From NCBI GenBank assembly GCA_947459055.1, contig CANHCG010000036.1, positions 1 to 9,997 of the forward strand: 9,997 nt of DNA, in the 5' to 3' direction. The DNA comes from Cytophagaceae bacterium (GTDB lineage Bacteria > Bacteroidota > Bacteroidia > Cytophagales > Spirosomataceae). The position numbers were made by a program, and so were the translations under genes. Positions within the stretch are counted from its first letter, which is position 1, and each line of letters opens with the position of its first letter. Shown one piece after another: positions 1-5,145 of the stretch. Under the pieces are notes generated by a model, which was given only the letters and a program-made list of their open reading frames with translations, searched no databases and was not told the DNA's origin.

Positions 1-1533
1 AAAATTACCCACCAAATCAATGCCAAAACGAGTATTTCTTTCATGGCTTTAGGGGCGATAGACGATTTTAGTTTTTCAACCATCAAAAAAGAAACACCCG
101 AAAAACTGTATATCTACAATTCAAACCCGATCATTAGCCAATGGAATTATACGACGGGAATAACGTTAAAACATCTGACGGAAAATGGCTATTATAACTT
201 GGCCATCAGTCGGAACGCCTTTGATAACGATATACGTAAATACGAAGATAACCAGTTGAAAGACCCGAATCAGGTCAACCTTTCCTTGCTTTCACGAGAA
301 ACCGAAAATAAAATCCGATTTGATGCGAATCAAAACATCAATGGTTGGAAATTAAGTTATGGGCTTTCCTTGCAATCCGTGGATTATGCCAACCAAACCA
401 CCGCGGTTTTCAGAAAGGGAATTTATGGGATACTTGGTCAAGTAATCCAACCGGAAATCAAATACCAGTTTAACAGCCCACTCGGAACCTTCGCGAAATA
501 TGGGGCATTCGGCCAAGTGAGCAAGGCCTTCTTTGATACGCGTTTGGGTGTGAGTTTTGGCTTGCGGACGGACATGAATTCCTTTACCGAAACAGGCTCC
601 AATCCTTTGAAAACCCTTTCGCCAAGACTTTCATTAAGTTATGTTATGTCTGACCAATGGACCCTGAATGGTTCTGTCGGCCGATATTTTAAATTAGCCC
701 CATATACCATTTTGGGATTTGCGGATAATGCTGGGAAATTGGTCAATAAAAATGCCGACTATCAATCCTCCAACCACTATGTCATCGGCCTCGAATATTT
801 AGTCAATGATGCACTCCGATTTACTGTGGAAGGCTTTGTGAAAAATTATGGAAATGTGCCGATTTCAGTGAATAAAGGCATTTCTTTAGCGAATTTAGGC
901 GGTGATTTTAACGTGTTAGGCAACGAAGCCGTTCGTACAACAGGCAAAGGAGAGGCTTATGGCTTTGAGTTTTTTGCGCAGAAAAAATTGACCGATAAGT
1001 TTTTTGGGATTCTTTCATACACGTATTACAACAGCGCTTATTCGGGATTAAATGGAATAATGGTACCTAGCAGTTGGGACAATCGCCATTTACTAAGTCT
1101 GACCTGGGGATATAAATTCCCGCGTAATTGGGAATTAGGGCTGAAATTCCGCTACCAAGGTGGCGCGCCATACACGCCATTTGATGAAACAGCGTCAAGG
1201 ACAAATTTCTTGAGTCAGGGATTGGGGATATTGGATTATGGCCAATTGAACACCCGACGCCTTCGCAGTTTCCATTCGAGTGATGTGCGGATCGACAAGA
1301 AATATAATTTGAAAAATACGACCATTGATCTATTCCTAGATGTGACCAATTGGTACATCGCCTCCGCCGATGCCGCGCCATATTATGCGTTCAAGCGAAC
1401 AGAGGACAATAAGGGCTTTGCTACAACGGATGGAAAACCGATGATGTCCAATGGTAGCAATGCGAACCCTGTTTTATTGGGGAATGATAAAGCTTCAGTA
1501 ACGCCGACGATTGGGTTTATTGTCGAGTTTTAA
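1..1533 (+). CDS. TonB-dependent outer-membrane receptor, C-terminal barrel (5' partial)
   Basis: This is the C-terminal 510 residues of an outer-membrane receptor that would import a ligand using TonB/proton-motive force. The frame is open from the first base, so the ATG at 43 is an internal Met; the plug and any carboxypeptidase-regulatory-like domain lie off the left edge. The visible part is barrel: alternating aromatic/polar strands, a late segment GEAYGFEFFAQKKL followed by a SYTYYNS strand, the WDNRHLLSLTW turn, then a GGAPYTPFDE loop, all typical of PF00593-type barrels. It ends in a C-terminal Phe (TIGFIVEF), the usual signal for outer-membrane insertion. No SusD partner follows, so it is not obviously a SusC/SusD pair. 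It converges with, and overlaps by 17 bp, the aldolase gene on the other strand, so it is not co-transcribed with the sialidase-like operon. The ligand cannot be told from this part. Confidence 0.9.
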   Translation, partial: KITHQINAKTSISFMALGAIDDFSFSTIKKETPEKLYIYNSNPIISQWNYTTGITLKHLTENGYYNLAISRNAFDNDIRKYEDNQLKDPNQVNLSLLSRETENKIRFDANQNINGWKLSYGLSLQSVDYANQTTAVFRKGIYGILGQVIQPEIKYQFNSPLGTFAKYGAFGQVSKAFFDTRLGVSFGLRTDMNSFTETGSNPLKTLSPRLSLSYVMSDQWTLNGSVGRYFKLAPYTILGFADNAGKLVNKNADYQSSNHYVIGLEYLVNDALRFTVEGFVKNYGNVPISVNKGISLANLGGDFNVLGNEAVRTTGKGEAYGFEFFAQKKLTDKFFGILSYTYYNSAYSGLNGIMVPSSWDNRHLLSLTWGYKFPRNWELGLKFRYQGGAPYTPFDETASRTNFLSQGLGILDYGQLNTRRLRSFHSSDVRIDKKYNLKNTTIDLFLDVTNWYIASADAAPYYAFKRTEDNKGFATTDGKPMMSNGSNANPVLLGNDKASVTPTIGFIVEF

Positions 1534-2443
1534 GTAACAAAATCTGTCCTTCCGCGATTAATCGGTCTAATTCAAATTGATGCTCAGCGGTTAGCGTACC
1601 CACGTCTCGACGGGTAAATAGGTCGATCGGAAATCCATTTTTTTGTAGCACATATTTCGCTGCAGTCGGATAAGCCGCATGCATCGGATCCATGTTATTT
1701 GCAAAAAAAGCTTGCACCTCATACACGATTGATTTTTTTGACGTATCCCGGGCATGTGCGCAGAGCCAAACAATTAATTCTGGAAAAAGATTGCCCTGGA
1801 TACAAGAAAGGCCTTTGGCCCCTGACTGCAAAGAAAGTACCGCATGACCCATATAGGCATCATATAGTCCAAAATTATAGGCATTACCTGCTTTGACCCG
1901 ATCACGTACTTTTTGAATATCGAGACTGGTGTCTTTGTGGTAGACGAGTCGGCCCGTGGGTAATAAATTTTCCAAAATCTCCACGGTGATTAGGCGTTTG
2001 TATGGCACGGGGCATTCATAAATCCCTAAAGGAATGCCGGGTGTCAATTGCATAAAAGCATGCATCCGCTCTAGAAAAACGGCATCTGATTCCGATTCTT
2101 GGGTCAAAATATTATTCAACACGATCACCGCCGAAACCCCCATACTCCAAAGGCGCTTAGAGAAATCAGCCATTTCCTCCAAAGTTCCGCCCAAAGTTCC
2201 CGTGGCCACGACTGGCACCCGACCTGCGGCGGTATGGACCACGGTATTGACGACATCCAAGCGTTCTTGGATACTGAGTTCGTACATTTCACTGGAGAGG
2301 CAATTGGCAAAAAGACCTTTGGCACCCCATTGAATATATTTGTCGGTTAGTAATTCCAATCCCTTAAAATCCACCTCCCCATTAGCTAAAAACGGGGTAA
2401 GCATTACGGGAATAAAGCCTTCGGGTAATGAATTCGATGTCAT
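1517..2443 (-). CDS. Dihydrodipicolinate synthase / N-acetylneuraminate lyase superfamily aldolase
   Basis: This is a 308-residue class I aldolase of the DapA/NanA (TIM-barrel) superfamily, normal length, cytoplasmic, with no signal peptide. The Schiff-base lysine is K170 (VYHKDTS), and the catalytic tyrosine is probably Y142 in IYECPVPYKR, matching the YNxP segment of the family. The GAKGLSCIQGNLFPEL stretch (208-223) matches the conserved late barrel segment. The odd point is residues 47-52, NCLSSE, where typical members have G(S/T)TGE, which binds the pyruvate carboxylate. It is last in a leftward operon, its ATG overlapping the symporter stop (ATGA), so translational coupling is likely. 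The operon suggests splitting of an imported 2-keto sugar acid such as N-acetylneuraminate into pyruvate and an aldehyde, but a KDG-type or other aldolase, or a dehydratase, is equally possible. The fold call is firm and the substrate is not. No Shine-Dalgarno is evident. Confidence 0.88.
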   Translation of the reverse strand: MTSNSLPEGFIPVMLTPFLANGEVDFKGLELLTDKYIQWGAKGLFANCLSSEMYELSIQERLDVVNTVVHTAAGRVPVVATGTLGGTLEEMADFSKRLWSMGVSAVIVLNNILTQESESDAVFLERMHAFMQLTPGIPLGIYECPVPYKRLITVEILENLLPTGRLVYHKDTSLDIQKVRDRVKAGNAYNFGLYDAYMGHAVLSLQSGAKGLSCIQGNLFPELIVWLCAHARDTSKKSIVYEVQAFFANNMDPMHAAYPTAAKYVLQKNGFPIDLFTRRDVGTLTAEHQFELDRLIAEGQILLLKTRQ

Positions 2444-3948
2444 GAGGATTTTTTAACGAGTTTAGTGAGGAGATATCCGGTCCCGACAATGCTGAGGGTT
2501 CCGACCACCACCGTCATTTTAGAATCTAATGGAATTCGAAGCGATTCCGGTAATGCGTCTTTAAAGGAAATCAATGCGATGATAATCACGCCGACGGTCG
2601 CGGCGATTTTAGCTTGCCAATTTTCGATGTGTTTGTTCAGGAATCCCATTAAGAAAATCCCTAACATCCCTGCCGCAAAAATACCAGACAATTTCCACCA
2701 GACATCCAACAAACTTTTCACCCCAATCATACTGATCCCAAACGTAATTCCCAATAAGCCCATCACCACCGTGGCGATGTGTAGAATTTTCAACTGCTTC
2801 TTCGCAGGGACGTCTGGATTTACATAGCGTAAATAAATGTCATTGAGGAACACGGTCGCTGAACTGTTCATGCCGCTGCTCATGGTACTCATCGCGGCAG
2901 ATAAAAGGGCGGCCATGAGGATGCCTAAAAAGCCCGTTGGGATCTGCGTCTTCATGAAATGAGGCAAGACCTTATCTCCATAATCGGCCGCACTAAGGGC
3001 TTCCAATGGTATATTTTTTTCTAAGGAAACTTGTTGTTTTAATTCCAAAATCAAATCCGGATTTTGGCCATAAAAGACATAAAGTGCGGTGCCGATAAAG
3101 AAAAACAAAAAGGAAACCGGTAAATAATAGAGTGCGCAAAGCCAAATACTTTTGGCAGCATCTTTGGTGTTTTGAGCGGTATGGTAGCGTTGGATATAAT
3201 TTTGGTCAATCCCGAAATTCGTCAGGTTAATGAAAAAGCCATACATGAGTACCACCCAAAAAGAGCTCGTGGTCAGATCAGGGGTCATTTTTCCGAGGTC
3301 GAATTTATGTTCAGCGCTTCCTTGGCTGATGACTTGATCGATTCCCACTTGGGATAAAATAATACCTAGGATCAACAAAGCCCCCAGCGTCTTGATTATC
3401 GCCTGAATCACCTCGGTCCAAATCACCGCTTCCATACCACCAAGCACCGTATAAAAAATGATACAAAGTCCTGAAACGATGATAATTAATCGCATATCGA
3501 CCCCAGTTAAGGCGTTTAGCGTTAAGGCGATGCCGTAAAAAATAGTCCCCATGCGTGCGAGCTGGGTCATGATAAAACATAACATCGCATAGGTTCTGGC
3601 CCAAGAACCGAAGCGTTTTTCTAAATGGGTGTAAGCGCTAATTTCGCCGCTGCCACGGTAAAAAGGCACAAAAAATTTCGTAGCGACGTAGGCAGCAAAC
3701 GGGATGGAAAGGCTGAAGACAAAAGGATTCCAATTGGACCCAAAGGACTTACCTGGATCACCCAAAAAGGTAATCGCGCTAAGAAACGTGGCATAAAAAC
3801 TGAGCCCGAGCGCCCACCCTGGAATTTTTCCTGAGGCGGTGGTAAATTGTTCCGAGCTGCTATTTTTTCGAGAAAAATAGACCCCGATCCCAATCATGCT
3901 GATGAGGTATGCAACAATAATTAATAAATCCAGAATGGGTAAACTCAT
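2440..3948 (-). CDS. SSS-family sodium:solute symporter (SLC5-like)
   Basis: This is a 502-residue inner-membrane protein of the solute:sodium symporter family (LeuT fold), full length, with about 13 hydrophobic segments. TM1 starts near residue 5; the next segment carries LSFYATFLSAITFLG (49-63), typical of the family's first core helix. Residues 346-371 contain AALLSAAMSTMSSGMNSS followed by TVFLNDIY, the SSS signature. S354 and T355 align by position with the Na2-site serines of vSGLT TM8 (my alignment by eye). It probably imports the sugar acid or sugar released by the upstream sialidase-like protein using the sodium gradient. Its start is 1 nt after the sialidase-like stop and its stop overlaps the aldolase start, so all three should be on one mRNA. 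SSS members include sialic acid, glucose, proline and pantothenate carriers; sequence alone does not settle the substrate. Confidence 0.92.
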   Translation of the reverse strand: MSLPILDLLIIVAYLISMIGIGVYFSRKNSSSEQFTTASGKIPGWALGLSFYATFLSAITFLGDPGKSFGSNWNPFVFSLSIPFAAYVATKFFVPFYRGSGEISAYTHLEKRFGSWARTYAMLCFIMTQLARMGTIFYGIALTLNALTGVDMRLIIIVSGLCIIFYTVLGGMEAVIWTEVIQAIIKTLGALLILGIILSQVGIDQVISQGSAEHKFDLGKMTPDLTTSSFWVVLMYGFFINLTNFGIDQNYIQRYHTAQNTKDAAKSIWLCALYYLPVSFLFFFIGTALYVFYGQNPDLILELKQQVSLEKNIPLEALSAADYGDKVLPHFMKTQIPTGFLGILMAALLSAAMSTMSSGMNSSATVFLNDIYLRYVNPDVPAKKQLKILHIATVVMGLLGITFGISMIGVKSLLDVWWKLSGIFAAGMLGIFLMGFLNKHIENWQAKIAATVGVIIIALISFKDALPESLRIPLDSKMTVVVGTLSIVGTGYLLTKLVKKSS

Positions 3949-3949
3949 G

Positions 3950-4960
3950 CTATAATTCGATTACGACGTGTTTAATTTTTTCTCTTTTCCAGGTGTAGGT
4001 GATGTGGATTTTACCGTCTTGAGTTTGAATGACAGCAGGATAAGAGAACTCGGCTTTAGGTTCGTTTTCGAGAATGGCGATTTCTTTCCACGTTTGTCCG
4101 TCGGGCGAAATGACTACATTCAAAGGTGACCGACTTCCGCCCCAGGCTTTGGATTCTTTGGTGACATGGTTGTAAACGAGGACATGCTGGCCGTTTTTCA
4201 AAGTCACGGCATCCGTTCCCGAGTTTGGATTCGGTAGAGATGTCGGTTTCAATGCTGACCAGGAAGTTCCTTGGTCTGATGAAAAGGATTCTAAAATGAC
4301 ATTGTTTTTGCTCCGACAAAGCAATTGCAGGCGGCCATCAGGTAAAAACAAGACACTGGGTTGAATGGCTGAAAATTCCTTTCCGTCGTTAATGGCCTCA
4401 GTTCGTGTCCAAGTTTTACCTCCATCGCGGGTCATTTCGAAATGCACGCGCCAGCCCTTGTCTTCCGAGCTTGTAGGACATAATAGTGTACCGTTTTTCA
4501 ATAAAACAGGTTTATTTTTAATGGGACCATAAATTCCATCAGGTAGTTTTTCGGCGGCGGACCACGTGATGCCGTTGTCTGTGGATCGTTTGATCATACC
4601 CCACCAAGAGGAAGGTGTGGGACCCACTTTATAAAATAGTATTAATTCACCTTTGGGCATTTGGAATAAAACAGGATTCCAAGTTGGGTAACGTAAATTG
4701 CTATTTTGAACGCCATTCGCCACTTCCACCGGGGCGGTCCATTTGCCATTAACAATCCGACTAACCCAAATTCCCACATCTTTATTCCGCTCTTCTGTTC
4801 CGCCAAACCATGCCGCAACAAGACCTTTGGGCGTTTCCTCAATGGTCGATGCATGACAAGATGGAAAAGGAGCAGTTTCGTATATAAATTCAGATTGAAC
4901 TTTTTGCCCGAAAGCTGGGCTTAATATGGCTAATAAGGCCAACAAAGGAAGGATTTTCAT
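3950..4960 (-). CDS. Exported sialidase-like BNR/Asp-box beta-propeller protein
   Basis: This is a 336-residue predicted exported protein. Residues 1-18 are a Sec signal peptide (K2, a leucine-rich core, AFG before a probable cut at Q19). The mature part is a BNR/sialidase-type six-bladed propeller with Asp boxes at 126-133 (STDNGITW), 177-184 (TRDGGKTW), 227-234 (SSDQGTSW) and a degenerate one at 285-291 (SPDGQTW). The N-terminal PFPSCHASTIEE and WFGGTEERNKDVGIW segments mark the BNR_2-type group common in Bacteroidota and Planctomycetes. The FRIP/YRIP motif of classical GH33 sialidases is not visible, so the name sialidase describes the fold; other glycoside-cleaving or lyase activity on acidic sugars is possible. 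It is the first gene of the leftward operon, before the symporter and aldolase, consistent with releasing a terminal sugar in the periplasm or outside. The leader has no Shine-Dalgarno. Confidence 0.85.
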   Translation of the reverse strand: MKILPLLALLAILSPAFGQKVQSEFIYETAPFPSCHASTIEETPKGLVAAWFGGTEERNKDVGIWVSRIVNGKWTAPVEVANGVQNSNLRYPTWNPVLFQMPKGELILFYKVGPTPSSWWGMIKRSTDNGITWSAAEKLPDGIYGPIKNKPVLLKNGTLLCPTSSEDKGWRVHFEMTRDGGKTWTRTEAINDGKEFSAIQPSVLFLPDGRLQLLCRSKNNVILESFSSDQGTSWSALKPTSLPNPNSGTDAVTLKNGQHVLVYNHVTKESKAWGGSRSPLNVVISPDGQTWKEIAILENEPKAEFSYPAVIQTQDGKIHITYTWKREKIKHVVIEL

Positions 4961-4980
4961 ATAGGATTAAATAGGTTTAG
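4961..4980. repeat. 10-bp-period direct repeat next to the sialidase-like start
   Basis: Two adjacent 10-mers, ATAGGATTAA and ATAGGTTTAG, match at 8 of 10 positions. They lie directly upstream of the minus-strand ATG, so they are in the leader of the operon. One-turn spacing is compatible with a protein-binding site or a leader element, but an AT-rich sequence of this length can show this by chance. Confidence 0.4.
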
Positions 4981-5097
4981 ACGCAATTTATAATAAGACA
5001 TTCAAAATTCAGCATATCCGACAAAATCTAACTAAATAAAAATGACATTTGGGTAAAGTCGATAAACAAAATTTAGAGAATCCTCGGTCCAATCATG

Positions 5098-5110
5098 TAT
5101 TGATTCAATA
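5098..5110. promoter_or_regulatory. 13-bp palindrome, candidate operator
   Basis: TATTGATTCAATA is a perfect inverted repeat with 6-bp arms around one central T. It sits 36-48 bases upstream of the lipoprotein ATG, where a repressor or activator site would be expected. An overlapping AATCA/TGATT pair (5091-5095 and 5101-5105) shares bases with it. No regulator gene is visible in the window, so the binding protein is unknown. Confidence 0.35.
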
Positions 5111-5145
5111 TTTTTTTTAAATTTCATAACCTAAAACCTCTTATA

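Larger units (their letters stand above)
4961..5145. promoter_or_regulatory. Divergent intergenic control region
   Basis: This 185-bp AT-rich spacer separates the start codons of the sialidase-like gene (leftward) and the lipoprotein gene (rightward), so it must hold promoters for both units unless transcription enters from outside. I searched by eye for the Bacteroidota -33 TTTG / -7 TAnnTTTG pair and found no clean copy on either strand. Near misses are TATTTTTT at 5109-5116 on the plus strand, with no TTTG at the right distance, and TAGATTTTG on the minus strand at 5029-5021, with one base too many. A palindrome and a direct repeat inside it are listed separately. Neither start has a Shine-Dalgarno, which is usual in this phylum. 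Confidence 0.6.

Noticed and set aside
1067..1381. Minus-strand open frame of 104 codons inside the receptor gene
   Set aside because: It lies wholly opposite a strongly supported barrel-coding frame, and its translation is low-complexity in Arg/Cys/His with no recognisable domain.
1..1533. SusC-type receptor of a polysaccharide utilisation locus
   Set aside because: No SusD gene follows, the neighbouring sugar operon is on the opposite strand, and the diagnostic N-terminal part is outside the window.
3311..3893. Alternative minus-strand frames inside the symporter gene
   Set aside because: They are out-of-frame shadows; the SSS reading frame is continuous with all expected helices, so no frameshift is needed.
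1517..4960. Naming the operon nanH-nanT-nanA
   Set aside because: The aldolase lacks G(S/T)TGE and the propeller lacks FRIP, so the symbols would claim a substrate the sequence does not show.
5048..5116. Bacteroidota -33/-7 promoter for the lipoprotein gene
   Set aside because: TTTG at 5048-5051 is followed at the right distance by ATTTAGAG, not TAnnTTTG, and TATTTTTT at 5109 has no TTTG at the right spacing.
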